Below the pieces are notes generated by a model. It was not told the origin of the DNA. It worked only from the letters and a program-made list of their open reading frames with translations, and did no database searches. Shown one piece after another: positions 51,817 through 61,171 of a stretch of 64,000 bases of DNA. The translations under genes were made by a program, and so were the position numbers. The stretch comes from JASJAR01 sp039198225 (GTDB taxonomy: Bacteria; Pseudomonadota; Alphaproteobacteria; Rhodobacterales; Rhodobacteraceae). Location of the stretch: assembly GCA_039198225.1 (NCBI GenBank), contig JBCCTQ010000013.1:1-64000 (forward strand), read 5' to 3'. Numbering within the stretch: position 1 is the first letter of the stretch; every line of letters starts with the position of its first letter.

Positions 51817-51840
51817 AATATCCGTCAAACAGCTTGATAA
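51812..51840 (+). promoter_or_regulatory. Predicted marR promoter
   Basis: TTGACA, a 17-base spacer and TGATAA as -35 and -10. The promoter overlaps operators 2 and 3, implying autoregulation. On the minus strand TTGACG (51806-51801), 17 bases and TAGGAA (51783-51778) form the opposing methyltransferase promoter. Confidence 0.55.
51824..51838. promoter_or_regulatory. MarR-type operator 3
   Basis: GTCAAACAGCTTGAT, same GTCAA/TTGAC dyad with one mismatch, 22 bp from operator 2, overlapping the marR spacer and -10. Confidence 0.6.
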
Positions 51841-51864
51841 ATTCACCGGAATCTGGAGGTCAAA

Positions 51865-52335
51865 GTGGCCGACGACGCAGACATCGTCCTCATCGACCAT
51901 ATTGGGCTGGCCCTTTGGCGCGCAGCTGAGGCTTGGAAAGCCACCTATATGGAGCGGATGGCAGATAACGGTTACGAGTGGTTCCTCGGAGCAGGGGCCG
52001 CGGTGTTACCCCATATAGGACCGAATGGTGCACGCCCGGCCGACATTGCGCGGAAACTCGGCGTGTCGCGCCAAGCAGTCCAGCAACTTCTGGATGCGCT
52101 CGAAAAAGACCGCGTGATCGACCGCCACCCCGACCCTGAGGACAGGCGCGCCCGGATTGTGCGTTTTACACCCCTGGGTGCGGCCGCCCACCGGGCAGGC
52201 AATCGGGTAAAGCAGACCCTCGAAGGGGAATTCGAAGAGATACTCGGCCGAGATCGCTTGGATCGCCTGCGCCAGGACCTGGAGGATGCGCGGGCGTTCT
52301 TTGAGAAAGAACGACTGGAGAACGAGGGCGCCTAG
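51865..52335 (+). CDS. MarR family transcriptional regulator
   Basis: A 156-residue winged-helix regulator. After an N-terminal dimerisation helix (DHIGLALWRAAEAWKATY) comes the DNA-binding part ARPADIARKLGVSRQAVQQLLDALE, the wing DRVIDRHPDPEDRRARIVRFTPLG, and a C-terminal helix. The DxRxR/DPEDRRAR wing is typical of MarR. GTG start with GGAGG upstream. It probably controls itself and the divergent methyltransferase through three GTCAA-N5-TTGAC sites. The ligand is unknown. Confidence 0.87.
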   Translation: MADDADIVLIDHIGLALWRAAEAWKATYMERMADNGYEWFLGAGAAVLPHIGPNGARPADIARKLGVSRQAVQQLLDALEKDRVIDRHPDPEDRRARIVRFTPLGAAAHRAGNRVKQTLEGEFEEILGRDRLDRLRQDLEDARAFFEKERLENEGA

Positions 52336-52477
52336 GGCTTCTTGCACTAACGTCGGTCCGGGTACCGGGTACCCGTGAGCCACGGGCCGGGCGGGCAAGA
52401 CATATCCATGGTGGGCCCAAAACATGCTGGCATGCCCATGCCCTTGCATCGGGCCGTATGGCGGTCGAGAAGGGACC

Positions 52478-53260
52478 ATGCGCATTGCCAGCTTCAACAT
52501 CAACGGCGTCAAAGCCCGGGCAGAAACCTTGGGCACATGGCTCGACGAGGCCCAACCGGACTTGGCGGTGCTGCAAGAAATCAAGTCGCTTGACGAGAAC
52601 TTCCCGCGGGAAATCGTCGAAGATCGGGGCTACAACCTTGAAACCCACGGTCAAAAGTCCTTCAATGGCGTGGCGATCCTGTCGAAATCTCCCTTGGAGG
52701 ATGTCGTGCGGGGCCTGCCGGGGGACCCGGAAGACGACCAAGCCCGCTGGATCGAAGCGAGCGTCAGCGGCGCTGGCCAAACAATACGCGTATGCGGTCT
52801 CTATCTTCCCAATGGCAACCCCGCCCCCGGCCCCAAATACGATTACAAACTCCGCTGGATGGCGCGCCTTGAAGCCCGAGCGAAAGCGCTTCTTGCGGAA
52901 GAGATACCGGCCGTTTTGCTGGGCGATTACAACGTGATCCCCCAGGATGAAGACGCCGCACGCCCAGAGGTTTGGCAGGATGATGCGCTCGCGCGGCCGG
53001 ACACGCGCCGGGCTTTTCGACAGCTCCTCGCCCATGGCTTGACGGATGCATTTCGCGCCATGACGTCCGCGCCCGGGCAATATTCCTTTTGGGATTATCA
53101 GGCGGGCGCCTGGGACAAGGATGACGGCATTCGGATCGACCATGCGCTTTTGACACCGCAAGCGGCGGATTTGCTGGTGGATTGCAAGATCGAAAAAGAC
53201 CTCCGGGGACGACAAAAACCGTCCGATCACGTCCCGCTTTGGGTGGAGCTCGACGCCTGA
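52478..53260 (+). CDS. xthA: Exodeoxyribonuclease III XthA
   Basis: A 260-residue AP endonuclease/3' exonuclease for base-excision repair. It starts MRIASFNINGVKAR, with the catalytic Glu in LAVLQEIKS. GVAILSK, GLYLPNGNP, LLGDYNVIP, the RIDHAL motif and the final SDHVPLWVEL (catalytic His) are in order. AGGGA five bases before the ATG at 52478. Convergent with gshB, 18 bases apart. Confidence 0.95.
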   Translation: MRIASFNINGVKARAETLGTWLDEAQPDLAVLQEIKSLDENFPREIVEDRGYNLETHGQKSFNGVAILSKSPLEDVVRGLPGDPEDDQARWIEASVSGAGQTIRVCGLYLPNGNPAPGPKYDYKLRWMARLEARAKALLAEEIPAVLLGDYNVIPQDEDAARPEVWQDDALARPDTRRAFRQLLAHGLTDAFRAMTSAPGQYSFWDYQAGAWDKDDGIRIDHALLTPQAADLLVDCKIEKDLRGRQKPSDHVPLWVELDA

Positions 53261-53278
53261 GGGCCCCGCCCTCGGGAC

Positions 53279-54217
53279 CTAGCCGAGCCGCCCTTCGACC
53301 GCGTCCCAAATGCGACCGGCGATGTCTGTCTTATCAAACCGTTCGAGTTCTTGGATCCCGGTCGGTGAGGTCACGTTGATCTCCGTAAGCCAGCCCGCGA
53401 TGACGTCGATGCCGACAAAAACCTGGCCTTTCTCGCGGAGAAAGGGGCCGATGGCATCGGCAATCTCGCGGTCGCGGTCGGTGAGTGTGTCGGGTTCGGG
53501 CCGACCGCCCACATGCATGTTCGAACGGGTCTCGCCCGGGGCGGGCACGCGGTTGATCGCGCCCACGGCCGCCCCGTCCACGAGGATCACCCGCTTGTCG
53601 CCCTGGGCCACGTCGGGAAGAAATTTCTGAACGATCAGGGGCTCGCGGGAGCTGGCGGCGAAGAGCTCGTGGAGGCTCGTGAGATTGTTGTCGCCCGGCT
53701 TGAGGCGGAACACACCGGCCCCGCCGTTGCCGTAGAGCGGTTTGAGGATGATATCACTATGGGTTTCGCGAAAACGTTTGAGAACGTTGAGGTCGCGGGC
53801 AATTGTTGTGGGCGGAATGAGATCCGGGAAATCGAGGACGAGGAGTTTTTCGGGGGAGTTCCGGACCCAAAACGGGTCGTTCACCACCAGGGTCTCCCCT
53901 CGCAGCCGGTCTAGAAGGTGCGTGGTGGTGATATAGCCCATGTCGAACGGGGGATCCTGGCGGAGCCAAACCACGTCCATTTCGGTCAAGTCGAGGGGGG
54001 CAGGGGCCCCAAGTTGGGCGTGATCGCCGAGGACGCGTTGGACCGTGAGGCTTTGGGCGGTCGCCACGATCCGCCCCTCATCGAAATAAAGCTCATCGGG
54101 CCCATAGACATACATCTCGTGGCCGCGGGCCTGGGCCTCTTCGGCGAGGCGAAACGTGGAATCGGCTTCGATATCGACCGCCCCGATCGGATCCATCTGA
54201 AATGCCACACGCGCCAT
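53279..54217 (-). CDS. gshB: Glutathione synthetase GshB
   Basis: A 312-residue ATP-grasp ligase joining gamma-glutamylcysteine and glycine. It starts RVAFQMDPIGAVDIEADSTF, has DVVWLRQDPPFDMGYI, NDPFWVRNSPEKLL, IILKPLYGNGGAGVFRL and FVGIDVIAGWLTEINVTSPTG. Normal length. It follows yraN, in the rsmI-yraN-gshB order common in Rhodobacteraceae. Confidence 0.96.
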   Translation of the reverse strand: MARVAFQMDPIGAVDIEADSTFRLAEEAQARGHEMYVYGPDELYFDEGRIVATAQSLTVQRVLGDHAQLGAPAPLDLTEMDVVWLRQDPPFDMGYITTTHLLDRLRGETLVVNDPFWVRNSPEKLLVLDFPDLIPPTTIARDLNVLKRFRETHSDIILKPLYGNGGAGVFRLKPGDNNLTSLHELFAASSREPLIVQKFLPDVAQGDKRVILVDGAAVGAINRVPAPGETRSNMHVGGRPEPDTLTDRDREIADAIGPFLREKGQVFVGIDVIAGWLTEINVTSPTGIQELERFDKTDIAGRIWDAVEGRLG

Positions 54218-54275
54218 TCCGGCCCCCGTTTTGCCCTGGGCCTACCTGGCGCCGATGCGCATGCGAGGCAAGGGT

Positions 54276-54668
54276 CTAATGGAGCGTGATATTCTCGATC
54301 ACTTCGAGTTCACCGGCGGCCCCGACCAAGGCCAGATCGAACCGCACGGGCGTGTCGAGCCCAAAATGTTCGGTGGCGAGGTATTCTTCGCCCGCCGCGA
54401 AGAGGCGTCGCAGCTGCCGGGGACCCAAACGATGGGCCGCCGCGTGAAGCGATCGGGCACGTTTGACCTCGACAAAGACGAGGCCGTCACCGTCCCGCAT
54501 TATCAGATCGATCTCACCGCTTTGCCCGCGCCAGCGCTCTTCGGCCAAGTCATGGCCCCTAAGGGCGTAGTGGCGTGCGACGTCAGTTTCGGCCGCCAGA
54601 CCGCTCCGATGGGCGGTGGCACCGCGCAATGCGCGGCGGCGCCGGGAAGTTTCGGCAGTGGGGGTCAT
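54276..54668 (-). CDS. YraN family protein (UPF0102 endonuclease-like)
   Basis: A 130-residue protein of the YraN/UPF0102 family with a restriction-endonuclease-like fold: AAETDVARHYALRGHDLAEERW, GEIDLIMRDGDGLVFVEVK (the D...ExK nuclease core) and RFDLALVG. Role in DNA metabolism unproven. Its ATG overlaps the rsmI stop (ATGA), so the two are translationally coupled. Confidence 0.9.
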   Translation of the reverse strand: MTPTAETSRRRRALRGATAHRSGLAAETDVARHYALRGHDLAEERWRGQSGEIDLIMRDGDGLVFVEVKRARSLHAAAHRLGPRQLRRLFAAGEEYLATEHFGLDTPVRFDLALVGAAGELEVIENITLH

Positions 54669-55591
54669 GGGCGCCCTTTCGCGGCTTTAAGGCCGAGACC
54701 TAGTTGATAAACGTCGCGCTTCGGCGCACCGGTGGCGTCAACCACCGATTGGACCGCATCCCGAAGGCTCATCTCGGCGAGGGCAGTCTCGAGGGCCTGG
54801 AGGATGTCAGCCTCTTCAACCGCACTGGAGGCGTCCGGTCGGTCAATGAGCAATACGCATTCGCCCTTTTGAACCATCGCCTCCGAGGCATCGGCCAATT
54901 GGGCAAGGGGCATGCGCTGGATCTCCTCAAACTTCTTCGTCAGTTCGCGGCACATCACCGCCCGCCGGTCACCGCCCATCACTGCCACACATTCCTTTAG
55001 AATCCGTGTCATCCGCTTCGGCGCTTCAAAAAGGACAAGGGTCGCCGGGATCTGGGCAAGCTCTTCCAACCACCGTCGCCGCGGGCCCGCCGCCTGGGGT
55101 GGAAACCCTGCAAAGTGGAAGCGGTCGGTGGGTAGGCCGGAGACGGTTAGGGCCGCCAGGGGCGCCGATGCGCCCGGGACCGCATGGACCCGGTGCCCGG
55201 CTTCGATGGCCTCCCGGGCCAAAACATGGCCGGGATCGGCCACCATGGGCGTGCCGGCATCGGAGGCGTAGGCCAGGCTCTGACCGTCCGCCAAAAGCCC
55301 CAAAAGCCGCGGGCGCATCCGCCGACCATTATGGTCGTGGTAAGCCAAGATCTCGCGCCCGTTCAACGCCACGCCGTGGATCTCAAGGAGGCGGCGGAGG
55401 ACCCGCGTATCTTCGGCCAAAAGCGTGTCGGCCGCGGTTAGCACATCAAGGGCGCGGAGCGTGATGTCCCGCGCGGAGCCGATCGGGGTCGAAACAACGT
55501 AAAGGCCCGGGTCGAGGGGGCCTGCCGTGCCCGGCGTGAGCCTCTCCGGGCGTGGCGGATGGGCGTCGTCAGCGTGCGCCACGGCGGTCAT
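54665..55591 (-). CDS. rsmI: 16S rRNA (cytidine-1402-2'-O-)-methyltransferase RsmI
   Basis: A 308-residue tetrapyrrole-methylase-fold enzyme. It has GLYVVSTPIGSARDITLRAL, LLAEDTRVLRRLL, ILAYHDHNGR, AYASDAGTPMVADPG, VHAVPGASAPLAAL and FAGFPPQAAGPRRRWL. The ATG at 55591 starts the family N-terminus; the frame stays open to 55891 with unrelated residues. It is divergent from the LpoA-like gene. Confidence 0.94.
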   Translation of the reverse strand: MTAVAHADDAHPPRPERLTPGTAGPLDPGLYVVSTPIGSARDITLRALDVLTAADTLLAEDTRVLRRLLEIHGVALNGREILAYHDHNGRRMRPRLLGLLADGQSLAYASDAGTPMVADPGHVLAREAIEAGHRVHAVPGASAPLAALTVSGLPTDRFHFAGFPPQAAGPRRRWLEELAQIPATLVLFEAPKRMTRILKECVAVMGGDRRAVMCRELTKKFEEIQRMPLAQLADASEAMVQKGECVLLIDRPDASSAVEEADILQALETALAEMSLRDAVQSVVDATGAPKRDVYQLGLGLKAAKGRP

Positions 55592-55658
55592 CCGATTTAC
55601 ATGAGCGAGGCTTCGGCATAGGGTCCCGTCGAGCAGTGCAACGCAAAGGCGACATACC

Positions 55659-56822
55659 ATGCTGGCGTTTTTGAGCATCGGCGGCAAGGCGATGCGGATG
55701 GGTCTGGCTCTTCTGGGAGCGGGATTTTTAGCGGCGTGCGACGGGCCGGTCATCTCTGGCGGGCTCGACGGCAGCCGAACGGTGCCGGTGGCACTTCTTT
55801 TGCCCCAAAGCTCGGGCGCGGATGGCGCGACCCTTGCGGCAAGTTTCGAAAATGCCGCGCGGCTGGCCGCCCAAGACCTCACCGGTGTCACGGTGGATCT
55901 GAGAATTTACGACACAGGCGCGCGGGCAGATCTCGCCGCTGCGGCCGCCCGGACCGCCATCGACGACGGTGCGCGGATCATCCTCGGCCCGGTTTTTGCC
56001 GGAGCAGCCAGTGCGGCGGGCGTAACGGCGGCCAATCGGGGCGTGCCGGTTCTGGCCTTTTCAAACAACCCGGCCGTGGCTGGGGGTAACGTTTTCATCC
56101 TTGGCACGACATTTGACACCACCGCCCGGCGCCTCGCGGGCTATTCGGTGGGCGCTGGCCGGGACGATATTTTCATCGTCCATGGCCAGGACAGTGCCGA
56201 AGAGATTGGCCGGGGCGCCATCGAACGGGGCGTTGCCGCAACGGGCGGTCTTCTGGCCGGAAGCGCCTCCTTCGCGCTCTCCCAAGAAGGGGTGATCAAC
56301 GCGATCCCAGAGATTGCCGATAGCGTCGACGCTTCGGGCGCCGAAGCGCTGTTTTTCACCTCGGGCACAGCCGGGGCACTGCCCTTCCTCGCCGATCTTT
56401 TGCCTGAAAACGGGGTTGATCCTGCAGAGGTTCAGTTCATTGGCCTCCAACGCCTCGACGTGCCCTCGACCGCCCTCACCCTAAGCGGGCTCCAGAACGC
56501 TTGGTTTGCCGTGCCCGATCCGGGCCTGATCAGCCAGTTCTCGGCCCGCTACCAGGCCACCTATGGTGGGCCGCCCCATCCCAACGCTTACTTGGCCTAT
56601 GACGGAGTTGCGGCCATCGGCGCGCTCGTGGCCAGCGGCACCACTAACCCTCTTTCGGCGGCAAATCTCACCCAAGGGTCGGGTTTTGCCGGGGTCGGCG
56701 GGGTCTTCCGGTTCCTCCCGGACGGCACGAACGAACGGGGGCTCGCCGTGGCTCAGATCCAGAACCAGCAGGTCGTTGTCATTGATCCGGCCCCGAGAAG
56801 TTTCGGTGGCCCAGGCAGTTAA
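55659..56822 (+). CDS. Penicillin-binding protein activator (LpoA-like lipoprotein)
   Basis: A 387-residue periplasmic-binding-type lipoprotein. The signal has lipobox LAAC with the lipidated Cys at residue 27 (or 16 if the ATG at 55692 is used). The body has the branched-chain-binding fold: VPVALLLPQSSGADG, LAAQDLTGVTVDLRIYDTGA, IILGPVFAGAASAAG, VLAFSNNPAVAGGNVFILG. LpoA-like proteins stimulate class A PBPs from the outer membrane. It is divergent from rsmI, the conserved neighbourhood. AAAGG upstream supports the ATG at 55659. Confidence 0.87.
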   Translation: MLAFLSIGGKAMRMGLALLGAGFLAACDGPVISGGLDGSRTVPVALLLPQSSGADGATLAASFENAARLAAQDLTGVTVDLRIYDTGARADLAAAAARTAIDDGARIILGPVFAGAASAAGVTAANRGVPVLAFSNNPAVAGGNVFILGTTFDTTARRLAGYSVGAGRDDIFIVHGQDSAEEIGRGAIERGVAATGGLLAGSASFALSQEGVINAIPEIADSVDASGAEALFFTSGTAGALPFLADLLPENGVDPAEVQFIGLQRLDVPSTALTLSGLQNAWFAVPDPGLISQFSARYQATYGGPPHPNAYLAYDGVAAIGALVASGTTNPLSAANLTQGSGFAGVGGVFRFLPDGTNERGLAVAQIQNQQVVVIDPAPRSFGGPGS

Positions 56823-59613
56823 GGCCCGGCGCGGCCGGGGGCCGGGGGGAGGGGAGAAAGACAGCGGGGAGTTGATCCTCCCGGAAGCCGATTTCTTCGA
56901 CCGCCCTGCCGTATCTGCCCAGCTTCGGCGCGCCGTGGCAGCGGCCAAGGGCGACCCCGGCGGGATCCGTTCCGCAACCACGATTTGCCTCAAAACGGCG
57001 CTCAACACGGGCAGGAGCAGTCTCGAAAAGGCTCTTATCGCCGAACCCTTCCGGGCCCGGGCCGCGGCACGAAGCTACGCGCTCTTGGTCGACCGGATCA
57101 TCGCCCTTGTGTTCGACGTGGCCACGGGCGACCTCCACCCGCTTCAGACCCCGACCCGGGGCGAACGGCTGACACTCCTGGCGGTCGGCGGCTATGGCCG
57201 CGGCGAGATGGCACCGGGTTCGGATGTCGATCTCTTGTTCCTCACGCCGTACAAAATCACCCCCTGGGCCGAGAGCACGATCGAATCGATGCTCTACATC
57301 CTTTGGGATCTTCACCTCAAAGTGGGCCATGCGAGCCGGACGGTGAAGGAATGCGTGCGCCTCGGACGCGACGATTTCACCATCCGCACCGCCCTTCTCG
57401 AACACCGTTATCTTGCCGGAGATCCGGGGCTCGCCGATCACCTCGATACGAAACTCTGGAGCGAGCTTTTCGACGGGACGGCTGCGGAATTTGTCGAAGC
57501 GAAACTCGCCGAACGGGCCGCGCGGCACAAACGCCAGGGCGGCCAGCGCTACATGGTCGAGCCAAATGTGAAGGAGGGCAAGGGCGGTCTCCGCGACCTC
57601 CAAACGCTTTTCTGGATCTCGAAATACGTCGCCGGCGTTTCGACGATGGACGATCTCGCGGCCACCGAAATGTTCCATCCGCGGGAACTCAAGTCATTCC
57701 TGGCCGCCGAAGACTTCCTGATGGCCGTCAGGGCTCAGCTCCATTTGCTGGCGGGGCGGGCGGTAGATCAACTGACCTTCGACATGCAGGTCGATGTGGC
57801 CGAGCGACTGGGCTATGAGGACGGGGATGGGCGCCGGGCGGTCGAGCATTTCATGCAGGATTACTTCCGCCACGCCACGAATGTTGGCGAGTTGACCCGG
57901 ATCCTTCTGACCGACCTGGAAGCCCGCCACGTCAAAACGGCGCCCACTCTCATTGGCTTTCTCAAGCGAAAAAAGCGTGTTCCGGCGGGCTATGACGTGA
58001 TCCACAACAGGCTCAACGTGAAAGACCCCAAGGCCTTTCTTGCCGACAAGCTGAACCTTTTGCGGATCTTTGAGGTCGGGCTCCGGAACGGGATGCTCAT
58101 CCATCCCGATGCGATGCGTCTAATTGCCGACAATCTCTACCTGATCGACGACGAGATGCGCGCCTCGCCGGAGGCCAACCGGCTGTTTCTCGATCTTCTC
58201 TTGAGGCACGGCAATCCCGAACGGGCGCTCCGGCGGATGAACGAACTCGGCGTGCTCGCGGCGTTCTTGCCGGAATTCGCCCCGGTCGTGGCGATGATGC
58301 AGTTCAACATGTATCATTCCTACACGGTCGATGAGCACACGATCCAATGCATCTCGACCCTCCACCAGATCGAGCGGGGAGACCTCGTGGAGGAACTCCC
58401 GATTGTCAGCGGCATCCTCAAAGGCGGGCTGAACCGGCGGGTGCTTTATGTTGCACTCCTCCTTCATGATATCGGCAAGGGCCGGCCGGAAGATCACTCA
58501 ATCCTCGGAGCGCAAATCGCGCGGAAAGTTGCGCCGCGGCTCGGGCTTAAAAAAGCCGAAGCCGAGACAGTGGAATGGCTTGTTCGCTATCACCTTTTGA
58601 TGTCGGACATGGCCCAAAAGCGCGACATCTCTGACCCGCGGACGGTGAGGGATTTTGCCAAAGCGGTCCGATCGATCGAGCGGCTCGATCTCCTCTGTGT
58701 GCTCACCGTTTGCGACATCCGCGGGGTGGGGCCAGATGTCTGGAACAATTGGAAGGCCGAACTCTTACGCGCGCTTTACCGTGAAACCCGCCACGCTTTG
58801 GCAGGCGATCTGTCGACGGTCACCCGCGAGACCAAGATGGGCGAGGCCAAGACCGCGCTCAAAGCCCACTTTGCCGATTGGCCGAAAGCCGATCTCCGGG
58901 CCGAACTCGCGCGGCACTACAGCCCCTATTGGCAAGGGCTACCGGTTGAGGCCCATTGGGTGATCGCCGATCTTCTGCGGGGCCTCTCGGACGACGAAGT
59001 GCGGGTCGATATCAAACTCGACGCGGACCGGGATGCAACGCGGATCATCTTCGCACTGGTTGACCATCCGGGCATTTTCTCGCGCCTGGCTGGCGCCCTA
59101 GCCCTTGTCGGCGCCAATGTGGTCGATGCGCGGACCTATACGACCAAGGACGGCTATGCCACGGCGGCCTTCTGGGTCCAGGACACCAATGAGGGCCCCT
59201 ATGACGAGGCGCGCCTGCCGCGGCTTCGGACGATGATCGACCGGACGCTCAAAGGTGAGGTCAAAGCGACCCGCGCCTTTGAAGAGCGCGACCGGCTCAA
59301 AAAGCGGGAACGGGCCTTCAACGTGGCAACATCCATCACCTTCGATAATGAAGGCTCGGACATTTACACCATCATCGAGGTCGATACCCGTGACCGGCCG
59401 GGCCTTCTCTTTGACCTTGCCCGCACGCTCAACGAAGCCAATCTCCGCATCGCGTCGGCGGTGATCGCGACCTACGGAGAACAGGTGGTCGACAGTTTCT
59501 ATGTCAAAGACAGTATCGGGCTGAAGCTCCACGCCGATGCCAGGCGCGCCAATATCGAGAACCGGCTCCGCGAGGCGATCCAGGTCGGGGCCGACCGGGC
59601 CCACGGCCGATGA
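56806..59613 (+). CDS. glnD: Bifunctional [protein-PII] uridylyltransferase/uridylyl-removing enzyme GlnD
   Basis: About 935 residues, sensing glutamine and modifying PII. The nucleotidyltransferase domain has VGGYGRGEMAPGSDVDLLFL (GS...DxD). The HD uridylyl-removing domain has ALLLHDIGKGRPEDHS. Two C-terminal ACT domains begin near IIFALVDHPGIFSRLAGALA and IIEVDTRDRPGLLFDLARTL. The start is uncertain: GTG 56806 overlaps the end of the LpoA-like gene, and a TTG near 56872 after GGGGAG is possible. The stop overlaps murJ (ATGA). Confidence 0.94.
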   Translation: MAQAVKARRGRGPGGGEKDSGELILPEADFFDRPAVSAQLRRAVAAAKGDPGGIRSATTICLKTALNTGRSSLEKALIAEPFRARAAARSYALLVDRIIALVFDVATGDLHPLQTPTRGERLTLLAVGGYGRGEMAPGSDVDLLFLTPYKITPWAESTIESMLYILWDLHLKVGHASRTVKECVRLGRDDFTIRTALLEHRYLAGDPGLADHLDTKLWSELFDGTAAEFVEAKLAERAARHKRQGGQRYMVEPNVKEGKGGLRDLQTLFWISKYVAGVSTMDDLAATEMFHPRELKSFLAAEDFLMAVRAQLHLLAGRAVDQLTFDMQVDVAERLGYEDGDGRRAVEHFMQDYFRHATNVGELTRILLTDLEARHVKTAPTLIGFLKRKKRVPAGYDVIHNRLNVKDPKAFLADKLNLLRIFEVGLRNGMLIHPDAMRLIADNLYLIDDEMRASPEANRLFLDLLLRHGNPERALRRMNELGVLAAFLPEFAPVVAMMQFNMYHSYTVDEHTIQCISTLHQIERGDLVEELPIVSGILKGGLNRRVLYVALLLHDIGKGRPEDHSILGAQIARKVAPRLGLKKAEAETVEWLVRYHLLMSDMAQKRDISDPRTVRDFAKAVRSIERLDLLCVLTVCDIRGVGPDVWNNWKAELLRALYRETRHALAGDLSTVTRETKMGEAKTALKAHFADWPKADLRAELARHYSPYWQGLPVEAHWVIADLLRGLSDDEVRVDIKLDADRDATRIIFALVDHPGIFSRLAGALALVGANVVDARTYTTKDGYATAAFWVQDTNEGPYDEARLPRLRTMIDRTLKGEVKATRAFEERDRLKKRERAFNVATSITFDNEGSDIYTIIEVDTRDRPGLLFDLARTLNEANLRIASAVIATYGEQVVDSFYVKDSIGLKLHADARRANIENRLREAIQVGADRAHGR

Positions 59614-61148
59614 AGCCGATCCGGCTGGCCTCGGGGTTTCTAACTGTCGGGGGCTGGACCTTTGCGAGCCGGATCCTGGGCTTTGTGCGCGACATCATGA
59701 TCGCCGCCTTTCTGGGCTCGGGCCCGGTGGCGCAGGCGTTTTTGATCGCGTTTTCCTTGCCGAACCTCTTTCGCCGGATCTTCGCCGAAGGGGCGTTCAA
59801 CATGGCCTTCGTGCCGATGTTTTCAAAGCGGTTGGAAATCGGGGATGACCCGGAAGGATTTCTCGGCGAGGCCGTATCGATCCTCGCAGCGATCCTTTTA
59901 GGGCTGACGATCCTAGCGACCCTGGCCATGCCGTGGCTCGTGATCGCCATGGCGTCGGGCTTTATCGGCGACGAGCGGTTTGATCTGGCCGTGCTCTACG
60001 GGCGGATCGCGTTCCCTTACATCCTCTTTATTTCCTTGGCGGCGGTCCTTTCGGGGGTCCTCAACGCGACGGGCCGGTTCGCCATTGCGGCCGCCGCTCC
60101 CGTGCTTTTGAACATTCTCTTCATCACCGCCATGGTCGCGGGCGATGCGCTTGGCTGGGACATGGGCCTCGCCCTCTCATGGACGGTGCCGCTTGCCGGG
60201 ATCGCACAGCTTGCCCTCATTTGGCGCGCCGCGGCGCTGGCAGGTTTTGCTCCAAGGTTCCACTGGCCCCGTCTATCGGACGATATGCGCCGCCTTGCTG
60301 TGGTCGCGGCTCCGGCAGCTCTGGCGGGGGGCGTGGTCCAGATCAACCTCCTCGTGGGGCGGCAAGTTGCGAGCTTTTTCGACGGGGCGGTCGTTTGGCT
60401 TTCCTTTGCAGATCGGCTGTATCAACTTCCCTTGGGTGTTGTGGGCATTGCCATCGGGATCGTCCTTTTGCCCGACCTGTCGCGCCGCCTCGGTGCGGGC
60501 GACGCCGCGGGCGGGCAGAACGCCTTAAACCGTGCAGCCGAGCTCTCATTGGCACTAACGATCCCGGCCGCGGTGGCCCTTTTGGTCGTGCCGGGACCGA
60601 TCGTGTCGGTTCTTTTTGAGCGGGGTGCCTTTACCGACGAAGATGTTAGCCCAACGGCCCTGGCACTCGCGGTCTATGCGCTGGGTCTTCCGGCCTTTGT
60701 CCTCCAAAAGGTGCTCCAGCCCCTCTTTTTTGCCAGGGAGGATACCCGCTCGCCGTTCCGCTATGCGCTGGTGGCGATGGCGGTGAATGCGGCGGTGGCC
60801 ATCGGGCTCGCGCCGGTTTTGGGCTTTGTCGCGGCCGCCTTGGCGACCACCTTGGCGGCCTGGGCGATGGTGGTGCTCTTGTGGCTCGGCTCGCGGGCCA
60901 TGGGGACCGAAGCCGCCCTCGACCAGAGGTTCCTCGAACGGGCACCCCGGATCGTTCTTTCGGCCTTTGCCATGGGGCTCGCCTTGGTGGCCGCGGCATG
61001 GGTGATCTCGGACGCTTTCACGCTGCCCGGTCTTCGCTACGGCGCGCTGGCGCTTCTCATAGCCGTGGGGAGTGCGGTCTACTTTGCCGTGGGCCAAGTC
61101 ATTGGCGGGTTTCGGATGGGGGAGTTGCGGGCGGCGCTCAAACGGTGA
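59610..61148 (+). CDS. murJ: Lipid II flippase MurJ (MviN)
   Basis: A 512-residue MOP-superfamily membrane protein with about 14 transmembrane segments, flipping lipid II for peptidoglycan synthesis. It has ASRILGFVRDIMIAAFLGSG, SLPNLFRRIFAEGAFNMAFVP and the TM8-9 SFADRLYQLPLGVVGIAIG region, all typical. The ATG overlaps the glnD stop. Confidence 0.95.
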   Translation: MKPIRLASGFLTVGGWTFASRILGFVRDIMIAAFLGSGPVAQAFLIAFSLPNLFRRIFAEGAFNMAFVPMFSKRLEIGDDPEGFLGEAVSILAAILLGLTILATLAMPWLVIAMASGFIGDERFDLAVLYGRIAFPYILFISLAAVLSGVLNATGRFAIAAAAPVLLNILFITAMVAGDALGWDMGLALSWTVPLAGIAQLALIWRAAALAGFAPRFHWPRLSDDMRRLAVVAAPAALAGGVVQINLLVGRQVASFFDGAVVWLSFADRLYQLPLGVVGIAIGIVLLPDLSRRLGAGDAAGGQNALNRAAELSLALTIPAAVALLVVPGPIVSVLFERGAFTDEDVSPTALALAVYALGLPAFVLQKVLQPLFFAREDTRSPFRYALVAMAVNAAVAIGLAPVLGFVAAALATTLAAWAMVVLLWLGSRAMGTEAALDQRFLERAPRIVLSAFAMGLALVAAAWVISDAFTLPGLRYGALALLIAVGSAVYFAVGQVIGGFRMGELRAALKR

Positions 61149-61171
61149 GCCATGGGGCAGTGGGGTGACCC

